A DNA stretch of 58,173 nucleotides, from assembly GCA_937127435.1 (NCBI GenBank), contig CAKZLZ010000236.1, forward strand, positions 1 through 58,173, given 5' to 3'. The stretch is from an uncultured Verrucomicrobiota bacterium (GTDB taxonomy: Bacteria; Verrucomicrobiota; Kiritimatiellia; SS1-B-03-39; UBA6053). A program made the translations under genes and the position numbers. Shown here in pieces: positions 47,837 to 55,076 of the stretch. Position 1 is the first letter of the stretch, and each line of letters begins with the position of its first letter. The notes below the pieces were generated by a model. The model had not been told where the DNA came from, did not search any database, and saw only the letters and a list, made by a program, of their open reading frames with translations.

Positions 47837-48502
47837 TTAGATCTCAGTACGATTTCCTCCGTCCCCAATGTCCCAAGTGATGGTAGATCCATCCTTAAGT
47901 GTGAGCACGGTTTTTACATTTTCCCCATAAGCAGATCCCGGCTTTGAGAAACGGTAATGAGGGCGGTTCCCGTTATGGGTTTCGGTGTGCAGATTCGATT
48001 GCGTTTCTACCTGACCTGAAGCGGTATACACCGCGGCGCTTTTCGTATTTCCAAAATATTTATTTGGGTACAGGATCACGAGCTTGCCAGTGCTCTCACT
48101 GACCGGCTTCCAAAGAAAGACATCGGACCCACCGGGATTTTCTCCAGGGTAAGGCGTAGGCTCAGGCGTAGGAGTTGGAGGAGGCGGTGCATCTCTGATT
48201 GCGATTTTAATATCAATCTTCGAGATCTCCTGGTCGATCAGTTCCAGGTAATACGGATTTTCGGTTACGGATTTAGCCCGGGTCCAAATTGAACGCTGCT
48301 CTTCCAGGGAATAGGAATCGTATTTTGCGACTTCCGGAAGGAGCACTGCCAACTCAACCGGATTGAACTCGATCAACTCCTGAAGGATTTCCAACTGAGG
48401 ATCCAAAGTTCCAGGATCCTGATTGGTTTGGCAGGCAGAAATCGCGAAGGCTAAAAGGGAAAGCCCCGCGGCAACAAAAAGAGAAAAGTTTCGTTTAATC
48501 AT
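47837..48502 (-). CDS. prophage lipoprotein with Pro/Thr linker
   Basis: A 221-residue protein: the signal MIKRNFSLFVAAGLSLLAFAISAC ends in a lipobox. ATG 48502 is preferred because AGGAG lies 10 bases upstream; earlier ATGs at 48511 and 48520 are in frame. A helical region (LEILQELIEFNPVELAVLLPEV) is followed by a Pro/Thr repeat linker and a C-terminal beta domain (KLVILYPNKYFGNTKSAAVYTASGQ ... TITWDIGDG). No family was recognised. It may be a spanin-like or superinfection lipoprotein, which is speculation from position. Confidence 0.6.
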   Translation of the reverse strand: MIKRNFSLFVAAGLSLLAFAISACQTNQDPGTLDPQLEILQELIEFNPVELAVLLPEVAKYDSYSLEEQRSIWTRAKSVTENPYYLELIDQEISKIDIKIAIRDAPPPPTPTPEPTPYPGENPGGSDVFLWKPVSESTGKLVILYPNKYFGNTKSAAVYTASGQVETQSNLHTETHNGNRPHYRFSKPGSAYGENVKTVLTLKDGSTITWDIGDGGNRTEI

Positions 48503-49166
48503 TTGATTCATGCTCCTCATGGTTGTGATTGATCGTGCAGTTTAAAATTTCCGGATCTGCATTCCCCCAGTTGAGAGGATTCAGATTTTGCTTTAACCAT
48601 TGCCAGGTACGCGAAGGCCAACGTCCGTTTATGACATACCCCATATCCAGTTTCTTACCGTCAGGCCTGATAATGTACTGAGGATGACCGGGACTTTCAT
48701 CCGGCCCGAAGGTGTAGCCATGATTGCCGGTGGGATATCGAAGCTCCCCTTGTACCAAAGTGTGGCCTCCATCTTCGTGGGACAATACCCACTCGACCCA
48801 GTTGAAATTATCATCAGCCAGCTGAACGGTATAGCCCTTGGTCTGACCAGGCCGAATATTATTGGTTCCATGGACCGGGCCGTACTGCGTATTTTTAACC
48901 GGCCCGCCGGATCCGGATTTGTAATCCATGCCCAGAAACACAATGGAAGGACTGTACTTATCAGCCAAAGCGGGATCCAAGCCGGCACGTGCGAAAGAGT
49001 CGCGGCGGACACGCTGCGCATCCCCCAAGGCTTTCCATTTGATGTCATCCGGGATCGTCCGTCCGTCGACCGTCCGAACCGAACCGGGGCCGCCCCCGTC
49101 ATTGGACCGGCAACCGGTAAATATTGTCATCAAGCACATGAGAATCATGAATGATTGAAGTTTCAT
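48495..49166 (-). CDS. prophage lipoprotein with HEDGGH motif
   Basis: A 223-residue lipoprotein (signal MKLQSFMILMCLMTIFTGC, chosen start ATG 49166). The mature part contains WVLSHEDGGHTLVQGELRYP, a His/Asp/His cluster that could bind metal, and GNHGYTFGPDESPGH. A protease or peptidoglycan hydrolase function is possible but not supported by a recognised fold. It overlaps the start of the next lipoprotein gene by 8 bases. An earlier in-frame ATG at 49199 overlaps a possible small upstream frame. Confidence 0.5.
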   Translation of the reverse strand: MKLQSFMILMCLMTIFTGCRSNDGGGPGSVRTVDGRTIPDDIKWKALGDAQRVRRDSFARAGLDPALADKYSPSIVFLGMDYKSGSGGPVKNTQYGPVHGTNNIRPGQTKGYTVQLADDNFNWVEWVLSHEDGGHTLVQGELRYPTGNHGYTFGPDESPGHPQYIIRPDGKKLDMGYVINGRWPSRTWQWLKQNLNPLNWGNADPEILNCTINHNHEEHESND

Positions 49167-49188
49167 CTGAGAGAGCAATTGTAGGATG

Positions 49189-49308
49189 TTATTTATCATT
49201 TTGGGTATGGGGTTGGGTGATGTTACGAAAGACTTCCCGGATGCGGCGCGACATGATCGAGACCCATTTATTGATCAGGAATATTTTCAAAGAGTGTTTG
49301 ATGTTCAT
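49189..49308 (-). CDS. possible 39-residue small protein
   Basis: The frame reads MNIKHSLKIFLINKWVSIMSRRIREVFRN and a short polar tail, ending in TAA within the start region of the lipoprotein gene. It fills an otherwise empty gap between the hydrolase and lipoprotein genes, and its basic amphipathic character could suit a leader or a small lysis peptide. No ribosome site or homology supports it strongly. Confidence 0.3.
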   Translation of the reverse strand: MNIKHSLKIFLINKWVSIMSRRIREVFRNITQPHTQNDK

Positions 49309-49310
49309 GG

Positions 49311-49898
49311 TTAGAAGGGTGCCAAAGTTTCCTGATGAATAACTTCTGCCCAGGCTTTAAGCCCATCAGGGGTGAAAGCGTGCCCATGGGCCGCAAGCCC
49401 CTGGGGAGATGGCTTTGTATTACGGCAAGTGGTTACCCGGGGACTGATACCTGTATAGCCGATGCGGCCCAAGTCTCCGTAGCCCAAGACAGATAACAGG
49501 ATCCGGCCCCACTTAAGGATTTTATCCCGCGGGTTTGCGATCACGGTGATGTGTTTGTAATACTCGACCGGGAAATCAGAATCCGCGGGGATGGCCGGGT
49601 TAAATAAAAAGACATGCTCAAACTTCTGGCCCAACATCATGGCCTCCAGCACGATCCTGGCCCCGAAGGAATGAGCAACCACAGAAACATAAGATTCCCC
49701 ATCCAGCCTTTTGATCAGCTGCTTGGCAAAATACCGGGCGGTAATGCCGGAGAGGACCGCCGGAAACCAGCCATGATCAATTTCAAGCGTGCGGTGCCCT
49801 TTGTGCTCAAGCTCCTTCAGCAATAGATCTGTAGATTTCACCCCCAGAGAAAGGATGCCATGAACGCCAACGATTAATGGTGAGTCAACATCGATCAT
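49311..49898 (-). CDS. prophage alpha/beta-hydrolase
   Basis: A 195-residue alpha/beta hydrolase with LIVGVHGILSLG (oxyanion strand), nucleophile Ser77 in VVAHSFGAR and a terminal His in AAHGHAFTPDG. Candidate acid is the Asp of IANPRDKIL. Compact lipase or esterase genes are found in some phage lysis clusters, where they attack envelope lipids. The upstream gene encodes a small membrane protein and overlaps by 4 bases, which favours a lysis role here (inference). Confidence 0.7.
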   Translation of the reverse strand: MIDVDSPLIVGVHGILSLGVKSTDLLLKELEHKGHRTLEIDHGWFPAVLSGITARYFAKQLIKRLDGESYVSVVAHSFGARIVLEAMMLGQKFEHVFLFNPAIPADSDFPVEYYKHITVIANPRDKILKWGRILLSVLGYGDLGRIGYTGISPRVTTCRNTKPSPQGLAAHGHAFTPDGLKAWAEVIHQETLAPF

Positions 49899-50197
49899 GA
49901 CTTCTCCAGGGCTTTGTCTATCTTCCCTTCCAGGCGGCCTAAAGCGCGTTGAATGTCGGAACGCTCTTTCGAGTTGCTGCGATCCATCCCGTTTAGACGC
50001 TGCCAGATCTTGGTATCCTCCTCTCGCAGATCTTTCAGGTGTCCCAGAAGCTCTAACCGTGGCATGTACCCCTGCATCTCTTTGTCTACAGAAGGTTTCC
50101 GTATCCAGGTGCTGATGATGTCTGAAATATTTTTCACCACCGAGATCAGCGCGATGATTACGAGAATGGGAATGATGATGGCAGGGTCATTTGGCAT
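49895..50197 (-). CDS. small membrane protein with coiled coil, holin-like candidate
   Basis: A 100-residue protein: an N-terminal membrane helix (AIIIPILVIIALISVVKNISDII), then a charged helical tail (LLGHLKDLREEDTKIWQRLNG ... RALGRLEGKIDKALEKS). Class III holins and Mu-like phage membrane proteins can have this shape, and it leads the lysis/packaging operon just after a terminator. ATG 50197 is preferred to an in-frame upstream start. Confidence 0.55.
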   Translation of the reverse strand: MPNDPAIIIPILVIIALISVVKNISDIISTWIRKPSVDKEMQGYMPRLELLGHLKDLREEDTKIWQRLNGMDRSNSKERSDIQRALGRLEGKIDKALEKS

Positions 50198-50221
50198 GAT
50201 GACCCAAAGGTACAAAAAAAC

Positions 50222-50250
50222 ACCCGCCGGAGCATTTCGCTCTGGCGGGT
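50222..50250 (-). terminator. rho-independent terminator between early and late prophage genes
   Basis: Read leftward: ACCCGCCAGAGC, five-base loop, GCTCCGGCGGGT, then G and seven T residues; the stem is 12 bp with one wobble. It separates the peptidase-like gene (stop at 50276) from the lysis/packaging operon, so that operon needs its own promoter or antitermination. Confidence 0.9.
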
Positions 50251-50275
50251 TTAGGGGGAGGCCTAAAATTTCAAG

Positions 50276-50941
50276 TTATTCGGTGCGCGATTTGTATGCG
50301 TGCCATGCCTCATCACTGATTTGGCGGAGCCCCGTGGTTCGATTGAACATCTCGCTTTTTAAAATGTACTCAGGACAGTGAAGAAATTTCGCCAAATCGT
50401 AGAACGTCAACCCTTTGTTTCTCAAGGAGATCAATGGGTCACGCAGGGTTCTGGGAATCATCAACTCTATGGCCGCAAAATAACAGAACACCTCTATATC
50501 GAAAGGCTGGGCAATGTCTTGGATCAAGGAGTGTCTATTGTCCATTTGCGCATGGGCATCATGAACCACATCGTCTGCCCCATTTCTGTCTGGCTCCGGA
50601 CACAGTACATGGAATAGTTCTTTTGCGGCGGAAAACCGGAACCAACAGTGATTACACAGCCGCGATATTCCAATTATATGTTTATCCTCTTGTTGGGTAT
50701 GGAACCCTGTAACCGAGGGGAGTGAGGGCGTATCTTTAGGAGGTCTACGCACCTCGATAATAGAATCTGTAGTCCTCGCAACTGTATCGCGAAAATTGGA
50801 GATGTTGACTACATGTCCTCTGCCAGGCTGAAAATTCCAGATTGGTAATGGGTTAGAGCCATCAGAAGCATTTACGATCTGATCTACGATCGCGACAACG
50901 CCAATATAATTTGTAGGAATATTGTTATATTGCTGCGACAT
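50276..50941 (-). CDS. ImmA/IrrE (M78)-like protein with altered HExxH
   Basis: A 221-residue protein with the M78 layout: WFRFSAAKELFHVL at the metal helix and DIEVFCYFAAIELMIP at the third-ligand helix. The motif reads K107-E-L-F-H111, so the first zinc histidine of HExxH is lysine. Active ImmA proteases cleave phage repressors; this version may be inactive or a ligand sensor. Start ATG 50941 overlaps the upstream small gene by 17 bases. Confidence 0.65.
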   Translation of the reverse strand: MSQQYNNIPTNYIGVVAIVDQIVNASDGSNPLPIWNFQPGRGHVVNISNFRDTVARTTDSIIEVRRPPKDTPSLPSVTGFHTQQEDKHIIGISRLCNHCWFRFSAAKELFHVLCPEPDRNGADDVVHDAHAQMDNRHSLIQDIAQPFDIEVFCYFAAIELMIPRTLRDPLISLRNKGLTFYDLAKFLHCPEYILKSEMFNRTTGLRQISDEAWHAYKSRTE

Positions 50942-51137
50942 CGAGGTCATCCACCAACTCCCCACCTTGGACAACGGTTCCCTTGACCAGCTCAAGAGTG
51001 CCAGCAATGCACTCTTCGACGCTACTCTGAATATTTGGTGCAATCAAGACACGAAAATTCGTGAGGTTCTGTTCCTCTTGAATTTTCCGCAGTTCCTTCC
51101 GGTTCTGCTCTGAAATGGGTTCTGCATTGATTTCCAT
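50925..51137 (-). CDS. small prophage protein, unknown function
   Basis: A 70-residue acidic protein, MEINAEPISEQNRKELRKIQEEQ to VVQGGELVDDLDVAAI, with a helical N-terminal half. AAAAAGGAAAC just upstream is a good ribosome site and decides the start. It overlaps the M78-like gene by 17 bases, as antitoxin or partner genes of M78 proteins often do, but no DNA-binding motif is evident. Confidence 0.55.
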   Translation of the reverse strand: MEINAEPISEQNRKELRKIQEEQNLTNFRVLIAPNIQSSVEECIAGTLELVKGTVVQGGELVDDLDVAAI

Positions 51138-51309
51138 AGTTTCCTTTTTAGTATCAGGGAGCAAGCTTATATAAACGAGTTGCATCCGTGCAAGACTATT
51201 ATTATGTGATTTTGGCTATGGGTGTCCAAGGCTGTCAATATTATTTTTATAGCATTTCGTGTTTTTGATCTGAATTTGGAAAGACTGAAATACTGAACGT
51301 TTAGGGTTT

Positions 51310-51651
51310 TCAGTATTCCTGATTCAACCGCGGGAGCAGGCAACCCACTTCATCCAAGATGTCTCGTTGCCGTTTTTCGGCCCGTTGCTTCATCTCTATT
51401 TGTAGGTTTTCATTGCCATCACTCAGGATGCTCAGGAATTTCCGCATGGATTCGAGTGAAAGACGGGTTACCTCGTGAAAGGATATGCCGGACCTTCGGA
51501 ACCAATAGTAGTGGTCCTTCTTGATGGTCTCTCCAAAGGCATCGGTGTGGTCATGCTTGGCACGCCAGCATTCCCAGCGGTTGCCGGGATCCATCAATGC
51601 GTTGAGACCTTCGACCTTTACCCGGTCTTCGGTTGTGGGAAGTTTTGCCAT
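51310..51651 (-). CDS. prophage protein of unknown function
   Basis: A 113-residue protein, MAKLPTTEDRVKVEGLNALMDPGNRWECWRAK to LLPRLNQEY. The middle (DHYYWFRRSGISFHEVTRLSLESMRKFLSIL) may be a small mixed fold; the end is charged helix. No homology was recognised. It lies alone, with 172 bases before the next gene and 25 after the previous one. Confidence 0.55.
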   Translation of the reverse strand: MAKLPTTEDRVKVEGLNALMDPGNRWECWRAKHDHTDAFGETIKKDHYYWFRRSGISFHEVTRLSLESMRKFLSILSDGNENLQIEMKQRAEKRQRDILDEVGCLLPRLNQEY

Positions 51652-51676
51652 TTGTATTCACTTATTATCATTCACT

Positions 51677-52336
51677 TTACCCTTCCCACCCCAGTTTTTT
51701 TGCACGAGCTTTAATTTCAGAAAGACTGACGATCCCGTTGGAATATGAAGTCTGTGTTTCTGACCTTTGAAAATCATCATCCGTTACCCCTTCAGTCTCG
51801 CAGTGATAAAGGGCGTCCAAAAGAGCATTCAGTTCCATTTTATTGCTGCCTTTAAACTTTGCCTTCGCTGCCTTTTCCAAATGCCTCTCAACGGGAATCG
51901 TAACTTTGATGGATTGGAGGTCACCGATCAGGGATATTGCATTGTGTTCCGAGAGTTTTTGATCGGGATCAAGTGCATGTATTTGATGAAGCAGATCTAT
52001 TGCTTTATCAGCATTGTTAATTCTGGCAGGCAGGATTTTACCATTGTTCACCATGTCCAGATGTTTGTCGACTTTTACACTGAGTGACTGCAATTCCTGT
52101 ATTTTCTCTCGTTTCGCGGCCGCTCCTTCTTTGGCCCAGTAGTATAGAAAAAGAACTACAACACATGCAATGCCTGTGACGATCGCAACTTTGGGGTAAG
52201 TGAAAATCAGCCCCAAGGTAAGCAGAAATAGAAAAGCAGAGATGCACCCCCCTTCATCCTTTTTCCGCCTGCCACCCCCAATCCTCGTTCCAACTCTAAA
52301 TCCCCCTCCAATGTTTTTTGATAAATATAAACCCAT
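51677..52336 (-). CDS. prophage membrane protein with C-terminal helical domain
   Basis: A 219-residue protein with a Gly/Arg-rich N-terminus (GGGFRVGTRIGGGRRKKDEGG), two adjacent membrane helices (about 31-46 and 50-67), then a long soluble helical region (KIQELQSLSVKVDKHLDMVNNGKILP, later LNALLDALYHCETEGVTDDDF). No family was recognised. The paired helices plus cytoplasmic domain could suit a superinfection-exclusion protein, but that is only a guess from position near the repressor. Confidence 0.55.
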   Translation of the reverse strand: MGLYLSKNIGGGFRVGTRIGGGRRKKDEGGCISAFLFLLTLGLIFTYPKVAIVTGIACVVVLFLYYWAKEGAAAKREKIQELQSLSVKVDKHLDMVNNGKILPARINNADKAIDLLHQIHALDPDQKLSEHNAISLIGDLQSIKVTIPVERHLEKAAKAKFKGSNKMELNALLDALYHCETEGVTDDDFQRSETQTSYSNGIVSLSEIKARAKKLGWEG

Positions 52337-52348
52337 GATCGATCTACT

Positions 52349-52564
52349 TTAATTTTTGGGTTTAGGCTTACAGACTTTGCAAGGGACATACCCAGCGTTT
52401 TTTGCCTGTTGGTAGGAGCTGAATTTCACAGTGCAGTCTTTGCAATTTGCATATCTGCAGTTTTCAGTGTGGATTTTTTTTGAAGATCGGTTTCCTACAA
52501 AGCCGGCTTGGGCGCTGGCGGCCAGCAGAAGCATGGCACTGAAGAGTAATATTTGTTTTATCAT
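52349..52564 (-). CDS. small secreted Cys-rich protein, Ada-type metal-binding-like
   Basis: A 71-residue protein with signal MIKQILLFSAMLLLAASAQAG. The mature 50 residues (VGNRSSKKIHTENCRYANCKDC ... YQQAKNAGYVPCKVCKPK) show the pattern of the Ada-like zinc module, where a strand with His/Cys is followed by F-x-x-x-x-x-A-x-x-x-G-Y-x-P-C-x-x-C-x-P. Such modules are often fused to nucleases; here it stands alone and is exported. Confidence 0.6.
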   Translation of the reverse strand: MIKQILLFSAMLLLAASAQAGFVGNRSSKKIHTENCRYANCKDCTVKFSSYQQAKNAGYVPCKVCKPKPKN

Positions 52565-52585
52565 GATTGATGGAGTTCCAAAGGG

Positions 52586-52960
52586 CTAAAAAGTGAAAAG
52601 ATCACCAAACAGGGCCGATATACCCATGAAGCACAATCCCACAAAAATGCTTGCCAGGATAAGGGCCGGGACTGCTTTGACGATGAGCCAGAATAACTGC
52701 GTGAAGGAGATGTCCACATCTTTGATGTAGATGGTTCGGGCGCGTTCTGTTTTCAGGTATGTCCGCAAGTCCAGGAGATCCAAGCGGAGTTCCCGAAGTT
52801 CCTCCTCTACGCTAAGGGGGCTGCTAGGTTTACCGGCATCATTATTGGACCCGAGGTTAAATTCTTGGCCGCAGGCATGACACTTGGCTTGTTTGCCAAG
52901 GTCGTGTTCATCTACTTCGTAATCAATGCCGCAATGTTGGCAATGGATGATTTTGCTCAT
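52586..52960 (-). CDS. prophage zinc-ribbon membrane protein
   Basis: A 124-residue protein. The zinc ribbon C7-Q-H-C10 ... C27-H-A-C30 has the same cysteine positions as the host coiled-coil protein at 19819 and kinase at 34688. An amphipathic helix (EELRELRLDLLDLRTYLKTERA) and a C-terminal membrane segment (AVPALILASIFVGLCFMGISALF) follow. It is the first gene downstream of the repressor. Function is unknown. Confidence 0.6.
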   Translation of the reverse strand: MSKIIHCQHCGIDYEVDEHDLGKQAKCHACGQEFNLGSNNDAGKPSSPLSVEEELRELRLDLLDLRTYLKTERARTIYIKDVDISFTQLFWLIVKAVPALILASIFVGLCFMGISALFGDLFTF

Positions 52961-52979
52961 GGTGACCTTCCTTTACCGT

Positions 52980-53813
52980 TTATTCCAGCGTTCTCATATA
53001 AACAGCCTGGATCGCACCATCTTCCAAAGGCTGCACTTCAGGGTAGTCCGGGTTGATTGAGCTTAAAACCCCCTGCCGATTCCCTTCTTCGTCCCGTTTG
53101 GTTGTGAATTGTTTAAGGGCTGCGCCGGTACCGTCTGCATACACTACAATGGATCCTTTCTTGGGAAAGCCTTTGCCGCGGAAGTCCTGAACTTCTATGT
53201 AGCTGCCGTCTGAGATTTCGGGTTCCATGCTGGCACCGCAGACACGAAGTAAATAATTTCCCGGATCCAGGGGGCGATCCAACATGACAATGGTTTGGGT
53301 CTCGTCTTGGCTGGGAGTACCGGCGGCCACGCTTCCCAGGCATCTGGCCGGGAAACGCAGCACATTTTTCGAGCTACTTTCTTTGACGACCTTGCCTTCG
53401 GCACTGTTGGTTTGCGGGTAGATGGATTGTACTTTGGCGAACTGCAGTATGTCCTGTTGCCCTTTTTGAAGTTCAGAAAGCATATTTGAAATATGGGAGT
53501 ACTGCTCCTCCAGTTCCGCTACCCGCTGTTCCAGGTATTTTTCTTTTGGGCTACTCTTTAAAGGCAAGGTTTCTTGCTTTTTTAAGGACTCTGTTTGATT
53601 CGCTGGTGAATTTGAGGACTCAGTTCTGCATATTTCTTCAACAGTAGAGTGCAGAATTTCTGCAATTTTCTCTAAATTTTCGTGACTCATTCCCCGGGCC
53701 CCTGTCTCAAAATTGCCTATCGCAGATACAGAGACTCCCGCCTCATCAGATAGCCTTTGAAGCGTGTATCCATTGGTCTTTCGGACCTTTCTCAAGGATT
53801 TTTTTTCGGACAT
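52980..53813 (-). CDS. LexA-like prophage repressor (HTH_3 + S24 peptidase)
   Basis: A 277-residue repressor. Residues 6-62 form a Cro/CI helix-turn-helix (YTLQRLSDEAGVSVSAIGNFETGAR). A linker with coiled coil leads to an S24 self-cleavage domain: scissile A164-G165 in GSVAAGTP, nucleophile Ser195 in GASMEPEISDG and Lys234 in GAALKQF. The prophage should therefore be inducible by the RecA/SOS route. ATG 53813 is chosen; the 34 upstream in-frame residues overlap the operator region. It faces the small HTH gene, like Mu c and ner. Confidence 0.88.
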   Translation of the reverse strand: MSEKKSLRKVRKTNGYTLQRLSDEAGVSVSAIGNFETGARGMSHENLEKIAEILHSTVEEICRTESSNSPANQTESLKKQETLPLKSSPKEKYLEQRVAELEEQYSHISNMLSELQKGQQDILQFAKVQSIYPQTNSAEGKVVKESSSKNVLRFPARCLGSVAAGTPSQDETQTIVMLDRPLDPGNYLLRVCGASMEPEISDGSYIEVQDFRGKGFPKKGSIVVYADGTGAALKQFTTKRDEEGNRQGVLSSINPDYPEVQPLEDGAIQAVYMRTLE

Positions 53814-53866
53814 TTCTATGCCTGGATATATATTTCTGCAATTTCTTCTTTTTCTGCTTGCATGAG

Positions 53867-53892
53867 TGCAGAGTTCTGCATTATTCTGCAGA
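53867..53892. promoter_or_regulatory. repressor operators between repressor and ner-like gene
   Basis: TGCAGAGTTCTGCA (53867-53880) is a 6-2-6 perfect inverted repeat; TCTGCAGA (53885-53892) is a second overlapping palindrome directly before the rightward ATG. A third match, TGCAGAATTTCTGCA, lies inside the repressor gene at 53650-53664. The shared half-site TGCAGA suggests one dimeric repressor. Confidence 0.6.
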
Positions 53893-53893
53893 T

Positions 53894-54187
53894 ATGATGC
53901 AACAACAACCAGCAAAACGCCAGAAGAAAAGAATTAAGACTTGTGTGAAGTATCCGGGAATTGGGCGGCATGCAGAAAAGTTAGGCCTCAATCGGGCATC
54001 CCTCTATCGCTATCTGGAAGGGATCTGGGAGTTCCCTGAATCTACCCGGGAGCGTTATGAGCAGGTCATTGCAGATGAAGCTGCAGAGGCGGCGGATACC
54101 CCAGCTTTGATTTCAACAAACAACACACGCACTGAGCGTGAAAACAAACAACCACGTGTATCGCGTGACAAACAGCTGGAGAACTGA
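53894..54187 (+). CDS. small HTH protein, Ner/Cro-like position
   Basis: A 97-residue basic protein starting MMQQQPAKRQKKRIKTCVKYPG. The segment GIGRHAEKLGLNRASLYRYLEGIWEFP is a helix-turn-helix with Cro/excisionase character. As the first rightward gene opposite the repressor, it matches the location of Mu ner, which shuts off early transcription. The tail (TRTERENKQPRVSRDKQ) is polar. It ends 5 bases before the ParB-like gene. Confidence 0.7.
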   Translation: MMQQQPAKRQKKRIKTCVKYPGIGRHAEKLGLNRASLYRYLEGIWEFPESTRERYEQVIADEAAEAADTPALISTNNTRTERENKQPRVSRDKQLEN

Positions 54188-54192
54188 ATCGA

Positions 54193-55074
54193 ATGAATAT
54201 TGTACAAAGAAAGACCTTGGAACTTACCCCGCACCCTCTGCTGGCGCGGATTCCGGAGCTGCCTTACGACTGTCCGGAGCGCCGGGCCCTGGTGGAAAGT
54301 ATCCGTTCCGAGGGTCTGCTGCAGCCTTTGTTGGTGAAAGGCCGTGAGATTGTGGACGGCCGGCACCGGCATGATGCCTGCCAGACTTTAGGACTGGAGA
54401 CCATTCCCTGTATCGAAGTTGAAGGGGATATTGCGGATATCATTGTCGATTCGCTCACTCAGCGTCGGCATTACACAAAATCGGCCATTGCGTTGGCGGC
54501 CATGCCTTTGATGCAGGCTTACATTGAAGCCGGCCGGAATCGTCGGATTGCCAACCTTCAAAAGGGTGAATCCTCTGAGAGTGCACTGAGTGCACTCTCA
54601 GGAGATACCTACAATCAGTTTGCTGATCGGCTCGGGGTTTCACGCCGTTTGATCGGCTACGCTCAAGACATTTTCAAGAAACTCGAAACCCTGGGCAACC
54701 ATATGTTGGATTCGGCCGAATCGGTTGAAGAGTGGGTGGAACGTTCAGTCTATCAGGAAGGCATGGGCCTGGGGACGGTTCTCCAGGGCATGGCGGCGAT
54801 CGAAGCCAATAAAAGCGGGCAGGCTCAGAAGGGATTGAAGAATCGCGAGCAGTACGAACAGCTGATTTTTAAACACTTTGAAACCAGCAACAAGCACTTC
54901 AAACACTGGGAAGATTTGTCGTTTGAGCGCAAACGTGAATTGCTGGTGAAGGTTCCGCAGTTGGTGGAGGAATGGCCCACTGAATTTATCCGGAAGGTTT
55001 CCGAGACAATCAACGGCGAAATGCGTCGCCGGCGGGATCGGGCACAAGAACGTTTACAGGAACAGGGTAACTGA
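54193..55074 (+). CDS. ParB/Spo0J-like DNA-binding protein
   Basis: A 293-residue protein. Residues about 8-100 are a ParB N-terminal domain: LLARIPELPYDCPERRALVESIRSEGLLQPLLVKGREIVDGRHRHDAC and PCIEVEGD. A helix-turn-helix follows near 145 (QFADRLGVSRRLIGYAQDIF), and the C-terminus is charged helix. In Mu-like phages similar genes sit beside the transposase and may aid target or genome handling. It ends 2 bases before the transposase start. A perfect 27-bp palindrome lies within its coding sequence. Confidence 0.8.
   Translation: MNIVQRKTLELTPHPLLARIPELPYDCPERRALVESIRSEGLLQPLLVKGREIVDGRHRHDACQTLGLETIPCIEVEGDIADIIVDSLTQRRHYTKSAIALAAMPLMQAYIEAGRNRRIANLQKGESSESALSALSGDTYNQFADRLGVSRRLIGYAQDIFKKLETLGNHMLDSAESVEEWVERSVYQEGMGLGTVLQGMAAIEANKSGQAQKGLKNREQYEQLIFKHFETSNKHFKHWEDLSFERKRELLVKVPQLVEEWPTEFIRKVSETINGEMRRRRDRAQERLQEQGN
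54575..54601. other. 27-bp perfect palindrome inside the parB-like gene
   Basis: Arms CTGAGAGTGCACT and AGTGCACTCTCAG flank a single G. It encodes the linker SESALSALSG between the N-terminal domain and HTH. ParB proteins often bind palindromic parS sites close to their own gene, so this is a candidate site. Confidence 0.6.
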
Positions 55075-55076
55075 TC

